NCBI GenBank assembly: GCA_019137255.1
Contig: WPDH01000174.1
Location: forward strand, 62,001-126,000
Origin: Corinectria fuckeliana
Lineage: Eukaryota > Ascomycota > Sordariomycetes > Hypocreales > Nectriaceae
Length of the DNA: 64,000 bases
Reading direction: 5' to 3'
The notes beneath the pieces are model-generated. The model did no database searches. It was not told the DNA's origin and saw only the letters and a list, made by a program, of their open reading frames with translations. This document shows, piece by piece, positions 1 through 13,415 of the stretch (position 1 is the stretch's first letter; the number at the start of each line of letters is the position of its first letter). The translations under genes were made by a program, and so were the position numbers.

Positions 1-52
1 ATCACGTGATTAGCTGCACAGCCGGCTGTGCGAATAAGATCTGTTATATAAG
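1..52 (+). repeat. Left terminal inverted repeat
   Basis: These 52 bases match the reverse complement of 5160-5211 with two differences (positions 15 and 43), both transitions as RIP would give. The repeat contains two perfect palindromes: ATCACGTGAT at 1-10 and GCACAGCCGGCTGTGC at 16-31. Confidence 0.85.
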
Positions 53-1650
53 CCAGATGCTAGTGCGTATAATATATATATATAATATTATAGCTTTTCT
101 TAATATAATTAAATAGAGGGATAATTTATAGTATAAGTAGCTACTTAATATATATTATCTAATCTCTTAGTAATATATTAGGGTTTTTAAGACTATAATA
201 AATATATAATATCTTATAATAGTATTATCTTATTATAGTATTATAGCTATAACTATATATATTAATTACTCTTATTATATAGTATATAAAGTAAGGTTTT
301 ACCTTTTAGAAAAAGCTTTTTATTTCTTATTAAATATTACTATAAAGATATATAATTATAACTAAGCTAGTATTAGAATACTTAGGGCTTTCTAATTTAT
401 ATAGATAGTATAGTAATATAAGTAAGGCTTTTAATAGTAAACTATAATAACTAATTTATTTTATAGCTTATTATTAATAACTAATAAGAATAGCTACTAA
501 GCTGCTTTTCTTATATATTATTAGTCTTATTTTTTATTAAGTATTAGAGATTTACTACTATCTTACTAATAGATTTAACCTCTCTTATAGTACTATATAT
601 AAACCTTTAGGTACTTATAAGAGCTTAAGCTACTTAATATTTTTCTTAAGAGTAGTATATTACTATAAAGGTACTACTATTTAGATATTAGATTAGAGGA
701 GAGTAATATATTAGGTATTTTAATAATATTTTTTAATAATAGCACTCTCTTTTAGATATAATATCTATATAAACTTATAATTAACTTTAGGCTTTTAATA
801 TTTTATATTATAATATAAGTATTATAGTCTTAGATATAATATAACTAATAGCTACTATAAGAATAACTAGTAACTTATAAAATTTTTAGGTAATAAAAAG
901 ATTAAAAATATATATTTAGTATATTATCTTAGATAAATATATTTAGTATTTATTTATTTATACTTTATAGACCTAAAAGGTAGATAGTACTTCTATTTTA
1001 TATAGATATAAGAAAAACTATAAAATTAGATAAAAACTTATATTCTTTATATAATAAACCTAGGTTAAGCCTCTTATACTATTACTATATATAAGTAAAT
1101 AGTTTTTTTACTAGGACTAGAGTTATCTTATTTCTTAAAGAGCTAGAAAAAAATTAAAAAGAGGAGAAGAGAAAAAAAGATAAGAAAAAAAGAGAAAAAG
1201 AAAAAAAAAGGTAAAAAAGAGAGAAATAGTTAACTAAATGTTAAGCACCTAGTCTGCTATAAGAGTAGAGCAGTTAAGTATTAAAATTATACTAGCTAGA
1301 TATATCTAGGTTACTTTACAGTTACAGCTAAGAGCTTAAGATTTTAAGTAGGCAGAACTAGCTGTTAGTAAGTTAGCTAGCTATTAGTAAGTTAGCTAAT
1401 AATATAGTTATTAGTAGCTAAAGGCTAGTATAAACCTAATACTTAACAGCTGTTAGCAGCTATTAGCAGCTATATAGATCTTTATTGTTTATTATTTAGT
1501 CTCTTAGACTATAATATCTTTCTTTTTTTCTTCTCTTTTTAACACCTCTATAAGTAGCTTTCTCTCTAGGCTTTTTATTAGGCTTATATTAGCTTTAGGT
1601 CTTAAATATATTACTAATATATATTCTTTCTAGGATTTATTAATATATTT

Positions 1651-1652
1651 NN
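1651..1652. other. Two undetermined bases
   Basis: Two N bases, probably a residual assembly or gap-closure mark inside the AT-rich repeat. The true local length may differ. Confidence 0.95.
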
Positions 1653-1710
1653 AGCTTTATTATAGTCTTATTACTATAGTAGCTAACTTTATATAGCTAA
1701 GAATAATAAC

Positions 1711-1821
<111 letters not shown>

Positions 1822-4800
1822 GATAATAAACTTAGTATAATCTCTTAGTAGGAGAGATATAGCTATATATACTAATCTGTTTATATATAGATTTTAATAC
1901 TAATAATAATAATAATACTAGCTATAAGAGTAAGTTCTTTTACTATAAATCCGCTATATATCTAAGCTAATCTTATATAGGCTAAGAGAAAGAGACAGGC
2001 TAAGATAAAAAGTGCTACTACTTTAAGAGAGGAGTTTACTACTTTAGTAAGAGTAGTATAAGCTATCTCTTATTCTGTATATATTACACAGATAGGTAAG
2101 AATAGTATAGTAAGTCTCTACTAAGACTAGGTGAATACTATAGTAGGTAGCTACACAGCTTATACTTATATGTATAAAACATATAAAGCCCTGCTGTTTA
2201 CTGTTATTACTACTACTTAAGCTCTAATAAAAGCTCTCTAGTAAGAGAGGGGTGCTAATAATATAAGTATAAGTTAGTTTTATAGTGTGTGTGTAAGCTA
2301 ACAGTGTATAAAGAGAGAGATATATTTAGTAGATATAGTAAGAAATATAATAATATTATTAAATAGTTTAATAAATATAATATTATATTATTATTTTTAC
2401 TTCTCTTATTATCTTATATATAACTATTAAGCTTATAAAACTTTATATAAGAACTTAGCTAAAACTATATTAAATTAAGCTATTAAATTACTATATTTAT
2501 ACTTAGAGATTCTTTTTTTTTTCTCTTTCTAATAATATATTATAATTATATTTCTTATTTCTTATTTATATTTTAGCAGAAGAGGTTCTTATTATTATAC
2601 TATCTTTTTTATAATTAAAAATCTCTTTTTATTATATCTTAAATATCTTATATATTTTACTACCTTAAGAATAGCTATTTTACTATTTTTACTCTTATAT
2701 TCTATTTAACCTGCTTATTTTTAGTCTTATTCTAATTAAGATAACTTATTATTTTCTTTTTAGTCTAGTTTCTAATACTACTTTCTATCTTATAATAACT
2801 TCTTATTTACTTAAAGTTAAGATACTAGTTATATTCTACTTTACTATAGTATAAAAGTAGTCTTATTACCCTCTAGTATTACTAGTTAGTCTTTAAGGCT
2901 CTTTAAGATAATATAATAAACTAAGCCTCTTATACTTTTTTATATTACTAAAAGATAGTATAAGAGTTATTAGCTTATAATATAAGTATTATAATAGTTA
3001 CTAGTTTAGCTATTATAAAGGATAATATATAAGTTATTATATATATTATTATATATATTATTATATAAGTTATAGTCTTAAATGTTATAAATAATCTAGT
3101 TAGGGATAATAGGAATAGTAAGTAAGTTATAAAGTAAGTAATTATATATATTATTATAGTGATTTAAGCAGAAGCTTATAGTAAATACTTATAATATAAG
3201 AGGTATACTTTAAATCTTATTATATAACTCTACTTATAATATCTTAAATATATTAGTAGTACTTTTAGTTATACTGCTTTTTTAATATATTTAAATATAA
3301 AAAGCTTATATTATATACTTATTAGTAGTAATATTAAAGTAACTACTAAGTAATTAAACTACTTATAAGGCTTAATAATAAGCTAAGAGGTCTCTAATTA
3401 TTAGAGATACTAATATAAATAAAAATAATATAGCTAAAAAGGTAAACTTTATACTAGTAAAAGCTAAAAAGTATAAGTATATAATAGACTAAGAGTCTTA
3501 ATAAAAACTCTTATATATAAAAGATAATCTTTTAATAGCTATTTCTACTAAGTCTTAACCTTCTATAAGGCCTTATATAAGACTTAACTATAAATATTAC
3601 TATATAATATCTTAAATAGCTTAAAAGATATACTAATTTATTACTTAGCTTAGTTAGCTTTAAGTTTAAAAAGCTAGTTTAATAAAATAAGCTTAATAAT
3701 CCTCTAAGCCTTAAAAAGATTAACTTATAAGGTTTTTAAGTAACTCTTAATAAGCTAATAAATACTTTTAGCTCTTAATATAATATATTACTTAAAGTGT
3801 AAATATTAGTAAACTTATACCTTTATAAACCTCTCTTTATAAAGATCTAACTAGGTTTTTATAATATAACTTACTTTATTAAGATAAGTAAGAATATATT
3901 ACTTCTTAAACTTTTTAAGCCTCTTATTATAAATATTCTTAGTTATTAAAGTAATAATCTTATACTATAAACTATAAAATATCTTTTACTTTTTATACTC
4001 TTAAAAGTTACTTTTATCTTAAGTAAATATAAGTATATAATAACTTAAGATAGTTTTATTAATATACTAAAAGTATAATATTAAGGCTAACTTAAGAAAG
4101 TAAAAAAAAGAGAAAATAGTATTTATATAAGTAAGATAGTAATCTATAAGTATTATAAATAAAAAAGCTACTTTATAAAGCTTATATAAATACTATAACT
4201 ACTTAAAAGCCTAAATAAAGTTATTCTCTTTCTTATTATTAAGAAATATAAATATAATATAAAAAAATCACTTATAAGTATTAATACTAACTATATTAAG
4301 AAGAGATATCTTATACTTATTAGTCTTATATATATAGTCTAATATAAGTACTTTTAGATATAATTTAAGATATTCTAGTAACTATAAATATATAAATAAT
4401 ACTACTATAATTTTATTACTCTTATTAAGATAAATTTAACTTTAAAAGCTATTACTCTTAAGCTAATTAGTAAGAGTATATATATTATTTTAGCCTTTAG
4501 TATACTCTTACTTATCTTATATAATATAGTTATAAATATCTTACTATATAGTAAGTATATTTAAGGTTATATATAAATAAGATTTAATCTCTTTTAGTAT
4601 AATACTTATATTAGTAAGTTAGTAAACTATTAATTTATCTAAAAATACTAGTTAATAATATATTAGATATACTATCTTATTAAAGCTTAGTTTATAATTA
4701 TATTAATTAAAGCTAGCCTTAAAATAATATATTAGATTTTATATAATCTTATATAAGCTTTCTTTTACTATAATAAAAAAAAGATATCTTATATAATATA

Positions 4801-5159
4801 TTATAGTTTTCTATTACTATTTCCTAAAGGTAGAAAAGATATAACTAGCTTTATAGTTATAATTAAAGATAATACTAGTCCTTCTACTAAGAGTCTTTTA
4901 AGAGCTTTTAATAATAAAAATATAGCCTTATAGTACTATCTAAATATTAATTATAGTAGTTACTTTCTCTTATAAGTAGAAGTAGCTTTTAGGAGAGAGA
5001 ATATTATTAGAAAAGTAATAAGAAATATTAATTAAGTTTATTATAGTAAAAGAAGAGTAAAGAAAGTTAAATTAATACTATAAAAGCTACTAATTATTAA
5101 ATTAAAAGGCTAACTTATAGTAAATAACCCTCTTTTAATAATACTATATATCTAATTTA

Positions 5160-5211
5160 CTTATATAATAGATCTTATTCGCACAGCCGGCTGTGCGGCT
5201 AATCACGTGAT
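5160..5211 (-). repeat. Right terminal inverted repeat
   Basis: Inverted copy of 1-52. It carries the same two palindromes, at 5181-5196 (GCACAGCCGGCTGTGC) and 5202-5211 (ATCACGTGAT), and marks the sharp boundary between the AT-rich block and the normal sequence that follows. Confidence 0.85.
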
Positions 5212-5218
5212 ATTAAAC

Positions 5219-5234
5219 GCACAGCCGGCTGTGC
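5219..5234. repeat. Third copy of the 16-bp palindrome, just outside the TIR
   Basis: GCACAGCCGGCTGTGC again, seven bases beyond the right TIR. The real end of the element may therefore lie here rather than at 5211, with the matching left part lost beyond the window edge. Confidence 0.8.
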
Positions 5235-5402
5235 ACCTATGAGTCGCCCTTTTCATCATTATCAGTCAGCACTTGCAACGACCTTCCGAATAGGGCGACG
5301 TGAGGCTTGCGCGAATCACAGCCTCCCATAACAGGTTCAAATGAACAACTAATCTACTAATTGCCATTGACTTGTGCAAGTTGAGCTGCCCTTGTCCGTA
5401 CT

Positions 5403-6443
5403 ATGGCTCGCTTCTCACTTGTTCTGCTGCTCCTCTTCCCAGGGTCCCCCAGCCTCGGCAGTCCCTCGCCCGGCTTTCCAATGGTCATCAACACATGGGG
5501 CGGCGACTTCACAGCGGCGACGGACGCTGCGTTTGGCGCTCTACAGCGCGAGGGAGCCTCCGCGCTCGATGCCGTTGAGATCGGATGCATAACTTGCGAG
5601 CGCAACCAGTGCGATGGCAGCGTTGGCTACGGCGGGTCTCCGGATGAGAACTGCGAGACGACGCTCGACGCCATGATCATGGACGGCACCACGATGAAGT
5701 CTGGCGCGGTCGCCGCGCTGCGCAGGGTGCGAAATGCCATTTCCGTTGCGCGCCATGTGCTCGAGCACACGACGCATACGATGCTGGCTGGAGATTTCGC
5801 CACCGACTTTGCGATTCAGAACGGCTTCAAGGCTGAGAACCTGACCACCGAGGCATCGGCTAAGCAGTGTCTGGCGTGGAAAGAAGCACAATGCCAGCCC
5901 AACTATCGACTCGACGTCAGCCCGGACGCGTCCTCGTCCTGCGGTCCATATCTACCGCAATCCGGGGGCAGTCTAGGCGACCACACCAGTCAAGCATCCC
6001 ACGACACACTCTCGATAATAACCCTGCACGCCGACGGCACCATGGCTGCAGGCACTACGACAAATGGCGCCTCGCACAAGATCCCTGGCCGGGTGGGCGA
6101 CGGCCCGATCACGGGGAGCGGCTCCTATGTCGACGGGGACGTCGGTGGCTGTGGCGCCACTGGGGATGGCGACATCATGATGAGGTTTCTGCCTTGCTAC
6201 CAGGCAGTCGAGAACCTGAGGCGGGGCATGTCGCCCACCGAGGCTGCAGAAGACGCTGTGCTCCGGATGGTGAGGAAGTATCCGCATGTTTCGAGTGGCA
6301 TCGTCGTCGTCGATAATACAGGCGAGCATGGAGCAGCCGGCAGTGGCTGGACGTTTACGTATGCGTATCGAGGTGGGTATATGGCAAGAACTGAGGTCGT
6401 GCCGGTGCCGCCAGTACAGGTGCCAGCACGCTTCGAGTTGTGA
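5403..6443 (+). CDS. Secreted aspartylglucosaminidase-type Ntn hydrolase
   Basis: A 346-residue intronless protein of the N4-(beta-N-acetylglucosaminyl)-L-asparaginase family. The family cleaves the GlcNAc-Asn bond left after N-glycoproteins are degraded. Residues 1-19 are a hydrophobic signal peptide, so it should enter the secretory pathway or vacuole. The mature enzyme starts at VINTWGG. The autoproteolysis and nucleophile motif is HDT at 200-202, making Thr202 the predicted N-terminal nucleophile of the beta chain. It is followed by the substrate-pocket motifs AAGTTTNG, KIPGRVGDGPI, GATGDGDIMMRFLP and YQAVE, all conserved with human AGA. Length matches the family. The gene is the first beyond the RIP block, 170 bases from the third palindrome, yet it shows no RIP damage. 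An ENGase in the same catabolic route lies at 33 kb. Confidence 0.92.
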   Translation: MARFSLVLLLLFPGSPSLGSPSPGFPMVINTWGGDFTAATDAAFGALQREGASALDAVEIGCITCERNQCDGSVGYGGSPDENCETTLDAMIMDGTTMKSGAVAALRRVRNAISVARHVLEHTTHTMLAGDFATDFAIQNGFKAENLTTEASAKQCLAWKEAQCQPNYRLDVSPDASSSCGPYLPQSGGSLGDHTSQASHDTLSIITLHADGTMAAGTTTNGASHKIPGRVGDGPITGSGSYVDGDVGGCGATGDGDIMMRFLPCYQAVENLRRGMSPTEAAEDAVLRMVRKYPHVSSGIVVVDNTGEHGAAGSGWTFTYAYRGGYMARTEVVPVPPVQVPARFEL

Positions 6444-7352
6444 TGGATGAGATTTGTGGTCGCTTCTGAATATTGTTCCTACCAGAGACCGCTGCTTGCC
6501 GTGGCCTATTAAAATAAGGTGTTAAGGGCTGTCTTACTTACGACGTGCTCGACATATCAGTATGTAACTTTTTAAGAGTGTAGAAGAGTAACTATGCTGT
6601 TCAGAATCAGCTAAGCTGCTGCTAGCTAGCATTGACGCCTTGGTAATAATGCTTGGGCCTGGCGCCAAATTTCTTCGACGTATCTCCATTTAATCTCTCA
6701 TAGTGAAGTCATAGGAAGATGGCTATGATACTAGTTCTGACCTGGTCTTCATGCCCGTCTATAAGCCTCAAATGTGTTGTCATCTCCAGCAAAAGACCCT
6801 CGCAGTTACATCCAACTATCCCAACATCGTGTCACTCTCTGACTTCTTGCCCACCTTCGTCGCAGCCGTAGATAGAGGCTCTTGGTCTAAGTGATTTACC
6901 CAGAGAGATAACAGTGGAAGGGTTTTGGCGTTGCGCACGTTTTGGTAGATTACTGGCATAGTTGATAGCTCTAAATTGGTGCTCGGGTATTGAGTTGTCA
7001 AGGATACAGTCATTTATTGAAATTGGAAATATGGTTTTGGTGAAACTTAGAGACGAAATGTTCATGCCATGTTGTCGGAAATGCTTGCTTTATTACAAGC
7101 ATCTGTCGTTCAACTGCCGCAAGGTTTAGTTTCTTCCCGAAACAGCATAGGAGGGTTCGTCTCTAAAGGACAAAGGATCGGGTACATTTCTGCCTGAATA
7201 AATATCTGAACAGACACACAGGTGACCTAGTTACTTAGAATGCTACCTCACAGTAATAACATCTCAAATTCCTCTGTCCGATCATCCTCTGCAAGGCCTT
7301 TATCCTCCTCGTGTTAGATAAGCTGCTTGAATAATTGGGTTGGTGGCATACA
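6444..7352. other. Intergenic, no supported gene
   Basis: About 900 bases of AT-moderate sequence. Short open frames exist near 6816-7065 on the minus strand but have no recognisable domain or coding pattern. No RNA gene seen. Confidence 0.6.
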
Positions 7353-7661
7353 TCAAGCTCCCTTTGGTTTGAGTACACATTCATCAGTTAACAGACTTAG
7401 TTGCATCAATCCACAATCAACTATCACAGCGTACTTAGGCAACGTCGCGATCCTACTATTAAAATACGCCATGATATTTAGGTAGCCCGATCCTGACATT
7501 TTAGTCAACTTTGGAAAGAAACGGTCGCTACTTGAGCCCTCGATAATGACGCCGGAGTTCTCGCATACCCCGCGCAGTTGGCATAACGATACAATCTCAC
7601 ACATGACAGGAGAATCGAGAGTGGTAATCGTGGTCACAAACTGTCGCTGTGCCTCGGTCAT
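7353..7661 (-). CDS. Hypothetical 102-residue protein (weak)
   Basis: A single open frame with an ATG start at 7661, divergent from the MFS gene by 239 bases. Composition is plausible for protein, with a Cys/Val-rich stretch, but no domain is recognised and there is no membrane segment or signal peptide. It could be a fragment of a longer decayed gene or a chance frame. Confidence 0.22.
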   Translation of the reverse strand: MTEAQRQFVTTITTLDSPVMCEIVSLCQLRGVCENSGVIIEGSSSDRFFPKLTKMSGSGYLNIMAYFNSRIATLPKYAVIVDCGLMQLSLLTDECVLKPKGA

Positions 7662-7900
7662 TGGCCTCTTTGTGGCGTGTGTGTCAGCCTATCGCGATAG
7701 TTTCTAGTTAGTCCGAGGCCGATCATTTTCGAAGGCGAATCGGATTGGGACGGCCACCTTGACATCGGGCAATTGTTCCTTGAATTGTTCCGTTCCCTGA
7801 TTACGTACGGAGATTTATAAGCTGTCCCCCGCCCGACCTCTCCTCTCCATAAGCATGATCTAAACGGACTATATTATAGAACAATTTGTTAGCTTCGACG

Positions 7901-9737
7901 ATGGCGCAAACGACGGTTATTGAGCTTCAAGAAGTTCCACTTGAATCCCTCCATGAGCCTCCCAGGCAGTTGAGCATCAACTTTCCTGATGACTCTCCCC
8001 CGCAATCCTCCTCGCGCTCTCCACCCAGCGCCCACGTTTTCGAAGCGGTGCCATCGCTGAGTCTGAGTCCGACTGCAAGACTGCTTATCACAACTCTCCT
8101 TGTTGGTGCCAATCTTGTGCAGGTGAGGATCTCCCCAGTTAGTTCAATGCTCCAGTGCTGATAATCGGCCATAGTTTGCCTCCAACTTTGTCACTTTTGC
8201 TGGTGGACTCTCCTTCAGTGCCGACCTGGGTCATAGATCTGGTCCCGGCCAGTCAAACTGGATGGCTGCAGCCTACCCGTGAGTCTCTCCGTAAATGGTT
8301 TCCTGGCTAGACCAAGTAACATTCCATACCAGGCTGACTCAGGGCGCATTTGTGCTTATCACGGGCCGCCTTGGAGCTGTCTATGGACACAAACAGCTCA
8401 CTCTACTGGGCTGTACCATTTTCGCCATCTTCTCTCTTGTCAACGCGTTCTGTACTACTTATGAATCATTCATTGCCGCCCGCGCCCTGACCGGCATTGG
8501 TGGTGGCTTTTTCATGCCAAATGCAGTTTCTACAATCACCACTACAGCGCCCCCTGGAAGATCTCGCAATCTTCTGTTGGGATTCTTCGCGGCTTCACCA
8601 CCAATTGGCGGCGTTATTGGCGCTTTGTTGGCCGGCGTATTCACCCAATATGTCAGTTGGAAGTGGCTCTTTATAGCTTTGTGAGTGACCCTCTCTGCTA
8701 ATCTGCTGATGGCAGTTCTAATGCTCGATAGAGCCATCTCGCAAGGCCTTATACTCGCTGGGCTTGCTTTCTTGATGCCCAAAGAAACGCCAGTGGACAA
8801 GGGAGGAAACGTTGACTATGTAGGCGCTATTTTTGGACTCAGCAGCCTGTTGCTGTTTAATATCGTGTGGAAGTAAGTATGACGCCAACCACTTCCAAGA
8901 TCCTCCGTTAACGTAGTGCGTTACAGCCAAGCGCCATCCGAAGGCTGGGAAACAAACTACGAAATAGGGTGCCTAATAGTCTCTGTTGCCTTGTTCCTTG
9001 CGTTCCTCGCTTGGGAGAAGTATTGGGCAACAGAGCCCGTGATGCCACTTTCGGTTTTCCGGACCCCGACATTCGCAGCGCTGTTTTTCGTAGTTCTACT
9101 CAGCTACATGTCAATCGGAATTGCGCTTTGGTATGCTATCTCGTGGCAGCAAGCCTTGCGCAAGCTTTCTGTGCTCCAAACTGCCATCAACTTTATTCCA
9201 TTTGGAGTCAGCTCTCTCGGAGCCGTCTATCTCGCTGCTTGGCTTATTCCAAGAGTCGCAGCACAGTGGATCATGGCCGCAGGCGTTGCGATGGTACTTG
9301 GTGCCAACCTCCTGCTTGCCACAATGCCTGTGGAGCAGACATACTGGGCACAGATTTTCCCAGCTATGATTCTCGGTGGATTTTGCCCCGATCTTGTCTA
9401 TGTGGCCGCTCAAATTATTGCTAGCAACAGCGTGACACGCCGACAGCAAGGAGTGGCAAGCAGTCTCATCGGAACACTCAACCTATATGGAAACAGCTTG
9501 GGGCTTGGGTTTGCTGGAACGATCGAAACAGAGCTGACGAAAGATGGTCTCGGGGAGGTGCTAGGGTTCAGAGCTGCTTTGTACTTCGGAGCAGCCATTG
9601 CATTCGTGGGTTTGCTTTTGGATTGCGTCTTTGTGAGGGTGCCAAAGGACGAGCGAGAGGGCTGGGATTCGTTGACGGAGAATGAGGCAGACAGGTCAAA
9701 AGCCATTGCGACAGGTACTGATGTACGTACTGTGTGA
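7901..9737 (+). CDS. DHA2-type MFS drug/H+ antiporter
   Basis: Five exons: 7901-8122, 8175-8278, 8333-8680, 8732-8872, 8927-9737, giving 541 residues. All junctions use GT..AG and keep frame; the introns are 50-55 bases. After a cytosolic N-terminus of about 60 residues come 14 predicted membrane segments. Family hallmarks are NWMAAAYPLTQGAF in helix 2, the motif-A loop GRLGAVYGHK, RALTGIGGGFFMPNA, and the antiporter motif-C-like stretch ASPPIGGVIGAL. The loop NQAPSEGWE is typical of fungal DHA2 transporters, which export drugs, toxins or metabolites across the plasma membrane. The start is the ATG at 7901; a TTATAAG box lies at 7814-7820. No biosynthetic genes adjoin it, so the substrate cannot be inferred. 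Confidence 0.9.
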
Positions 9738-10856
9738 TGGCGGGAAGACCTTGTGGAATTTGAAGTCTATACTACTCTAGACACCTTTCATCTAATTTGA
9801 TCATATGATATGTGACCATATTAAGATCAATATAGTTGAAACTTGATCTTTGTCACCATTATTAAACCCCTATTAACCTAAATCTCGGCTCAGTATACCT
9901 CAAATATGCCCCTATGTCTAGTACCCACATGAGCTGTCATCAATGTTGGCTTGCTGAGTGAGGGGTTCATTCGTCATCTGGTCTGGTGAGGTTGGATTGG
10001 GACGCGTGCTGGTGGCAGGCGGAACAAGATATAATTAGGTTAACCTTGTCCTTTCCGTGGAAATAGTCTTACGAGAACCTTACCCTCGCTTTATTGTCAT
10101 GTGCCGATGAACATATGATGTGGTTCTTGTCTAGGCCACTTCGGGAAAGACTACCCCGGATGCTCCATGCGTTCTGCGAGAGATTCGTGATGTAAAGCGG
10201 CTTTTCTACCCGAGATGCCGGCTGTCGTTCTGGACTAAGGGCGGACAGCTTTGTGCCTTGCAGTTGATCTTATACCCCTGCCAGTGATCATCGAACTGCA
10301 CCAATTAATGAAATCTAACCTAGTATATACCAGGTACTGGATTTCCGTTGCAATTATATCACTCTACCTCGACTCCCTATGCTGTAACATTTATTTTACC
10401 ATCCCTACCCAGCGCTCGTCGTGTTAGAATAGTGATTCTATATAGGCAAGAAGGTACATGGGCTTTCCCACTTTACTGCGGTACTCGCTATCCGGAATCT
10501 TCGACATGTTTGAACTAGAATAGGCTTTTGACATCGGCAGGGATCGCTTCGGGCCTGGATTCCGGCCCTAACTCGGGTCACTTAATCGGGTTCGGCCCCT
10601 GATACCCCTTTGGGCTTTCCCGCAGCGCCGTAAACTTCCCCATCAAGCCTTTGTCGTGATTGCCGTCGGAACTTCATGTTCCATTTGCGTAGGGAATGGA
10701 GACACTAGGATCGTGGTCCCAAAACCGTCTCCATGAGACCCAAACGATTCGCGGGAAATCAGAAGTATCGAGAGCAAGGCCCAATTATCCAACCGAGGAA
10801 CTCTAAGTTGGACGAAGATGTGGTGAAGCCTAGTGGATCGGATAACTGGGCAGCAG
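9738..10856. other. Intergenic region upstream of the xyloglucanase gene
   Basis: About 1.1 kb without a supported gene. It likely holds the 3' end of the MFS transcript and the upstream control region of the GH74 gene. A minus-strand frame at 10643-10888 overlaps the core promoter and is considered chance. Confidence 0.6.
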
Positions 10857-10863
10857 TATAAAA
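10857..10863 (+). promoter_or_regulatory. TATA box of the GH74 gene
   Basis: TATAAAA, 70 bases before the ATG at 10933, at a normal distance for a fungal TATA-containing inducible gene. Confidence 0.7.
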
Positions 10864-10932
10864 ACACGGCTACTCCACGTTGAAGCAATGACCTGGTAAC
10901 TCAGCAGCACCTATCATCCCATTCATCCCACG

Positions 10933-13415
10933 ATGAAGTATCTCAAGTTTCTCGCCGCAGTGTTGGCGCCCGTCCAGGCGGCAACTAGCTGGGAAAACGT
11001 GCATATCGGAGGCGGAGGTGGTTTCGTATCCGGCATCGTCTTCCACCCGACTGAGCAGGGACTGGCATACGCAAGGACAGATATCGGCGGCATCTACAAG
11101 CTAAACAGCGACGACTCATGGACAGCAGTCACCGACGGAATCGCTGACAGTAGCAACTGGTAAGGCTGTTCCATCATCTTTGACGGAGCAAGTTCACTGA
11201 CTCGGGTGTCAGGCACAACTGGGGCATCGACGCCCTGGCGCTTGACCCTCAGGATCCCGACGTTGTTTACGCGGCTGTGGGAATGTACACCAACAGCTGG
11301 GACCCTAGCAACGGCTCAATCATGAAGAGTGCCGACAAAGGCGCCTCGTGGACTTTTACCGACTTGTCCTTCAAGGTCGGCGGCAACATGCCCGGCCGAG
11401 GAGCCGGTGAACGCCTCGCAGTCGACCCCCAGAACTCCAACATCGTGTACTTTGGAGCCAGGAGCGGAAACGGTCTCTGGAAGAGCACCAACGGAGGCCA
11501 GAGCTTCCAGAAGGTTTCTTCCTTTACAGCGGTGGGGACATATGCCCCTGATCCTAGCGACACCTACGGATACAACAGCGATCTTCAGGGTCTGACCTTT
11601 GTCACGTTCGATTCAACCTCGGGCAAGACTGGAAGCGCAACCTCTCGCATTTTCGTTGGAACCGCCGACAACGTTACCGCATCGGTCTATGTTTCCGAGG
11701 ACGCCGGGTCTACTTGGAGCGCCGTGGACGGCCAGCCAGATACTTACTTCCCGCATAAGTGTCGTCTTCAGCCCGAGGAGAAGGCCTTGTACTTGACTTA
11801 TTCCGACGGCACGGGTCCTTATGATGGCACCATGGGCGCTGTCTATCGCTACGGGATCGAGTCGGGCGAGTGGGACGACATCACTCCTGTTTCTGGGAGC
11901 TCGCTTTACTTTGGGTTCGGAGGTCTCGGCGTCGACATTCAAGCGCCAGGAACCCTCGTTGTTGCGAGCTTGAACTCCTGGTGGCCCGACGCGCAGCTGT
12001 TCCGATCTACCGACTCTGGCGCTTCTTGGGATTCGATATGGCAGTGGGGATCTAGCGGAGCGGTCGAGCGTGACCACACGATGGATCTGTCGCTGGCTCC
12101 CTGGATCAAGACCGAATTCCTCGACAATGACTCCAAGTGGTTGGGCTGGATGATCGAAAGCCTCGAGATCGACCCTCTCGACAGTGATCATTGGCTGTAT
12201 GGTACCGGACTGACCATCTACGGCGGGCATGATCTGACAAACTGGGGGACTTCCTCAAAGGTCACGACCAAGTCTCTCGCGGATGGCATTGAAGAGTACT
12301 CAATCCAGGAGGTCAAGTCTGCCCCGGGAGGCACCGAGCTCCTTGCTGCCGCTGGCGATGAGTGTGGCTTCACATTCCTGACCCAGTCCGACTTGGGAAC
12401 TGCGCCGGAGAAGGCTTGGGACACGCCGCTCTGGACCACCTCGACCAGTGTCGACTACGCCGGCAACAAGGTTAGCAACGTCGTTCGCGTTGGCAACGCC
12501 GCCGGAGACTACATGGTCGCCGTGTCCAGCAACGGCGGCGATACCTGGTCCATCAACTACGCCACCGACACTTCAAAGTACGGAGGCGAGGTCGCCTATT
12601 CGGCCGATGCCGACACTATCCTTTGGTCTTCCTCGTCTGACGGAGTTGTCCGGTCCTCGAACAGCGCGTCGTTCACGGCAGTCTCCAGTCTTCCCTCCAG
12701 CGCCGTTATTGCAGCCGACAAACGCGAGAACAAGTACTTCTACGGCGGCTCCGGCGGAACATTCTACGTCTCGTCCAACACTGCCTCGAGCTTTTCAGCG
12801 GGCGGCACGCTCAGTGGAGCTAGTTCTGTTCGCGATATTGAGGCCCATCCCACCACGGCAGGCGAGCTGTATGTTTCCACCGACGTTGGCATTTTCCATA
12901 GCACAAATTACGGATCAAGTTTCACAAAGGTGTCGACTGCACTTACAGACACGCGCCGGATTTCGCTGGGAAAAGGCTCTTCCTCGACTTGGAATCTGTA
13001 TGCCTTCGGCACCGGCAGCAACGGGGACAGACTGTACGGTAGCTCTGACGGCGGGTCGTCCTGGACCGACATCCAGGGCGACAGCCAAACCTTTGGGGCC
13101 ATTAGTTCCGGCCGCTTGGCAGGCAGCGGAAACGAAGCCAACTACGTCTACGTTGGGACCAACGGACGCGGTGTCCTCTACGGCAAAGTCACGCTCCCTG
13201 CCAGCAGCGGCGGCGGTTCGACCTCCGTGGCCTCGCAGCCTTCTACCACAACAGCACCGGAAGAGCCCTCGTCGGTATCCAGTGACGGCCCAGCCATCAC
13301 GGAAACAGCTGGCCATTACCAGCAGTGCGGTGGTGTGAGTTGGCCTGGGCCGACGGTCTGTGAGGGTACTTACACCTGTACCAAGCTGAATGACTACTAC
13401 TGGCAGTGCTTGTAG
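10933..13415 (+). CDS. GH74 xyloglucanase with C-terminal CBM1
   Basis: Two exons, 10933-11159 and 11213-13415 (53-base intron), 809 residues. Residues 1-16 are a signal peptide. The body is the GH74 double seven-bladed beta-propeller, with the N-terminal start SWENVHIGGGGFV-like and repeated Asp-box motifs (for example STDSGASW, SSDGGSSW). The YARTDIGGIYKL motif contains Asp50, which corresponds to one of the two catalytic Asp residues of the family. GH74 enzymes cut the beta-1,4-glucan backbone of xyloglucan by inversion. A Ser/Thr/Gly/Pro linker (about 725-776) leads to a cellulose-binding CBM1 (about 777-809) with four Cys and the aromatic face YY.W. It should be secreted and plant-cell-wall directed. 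Exo versus endo action cannot be told without checking the exo-loop. Confidence 0.95.

Noticed and set aside
12448..13338. 296-residue plus-strand frame inside GH74
   Set aside because: Ser/Thr/Pro/Arg-rich shadow of the GH74 coding frame.
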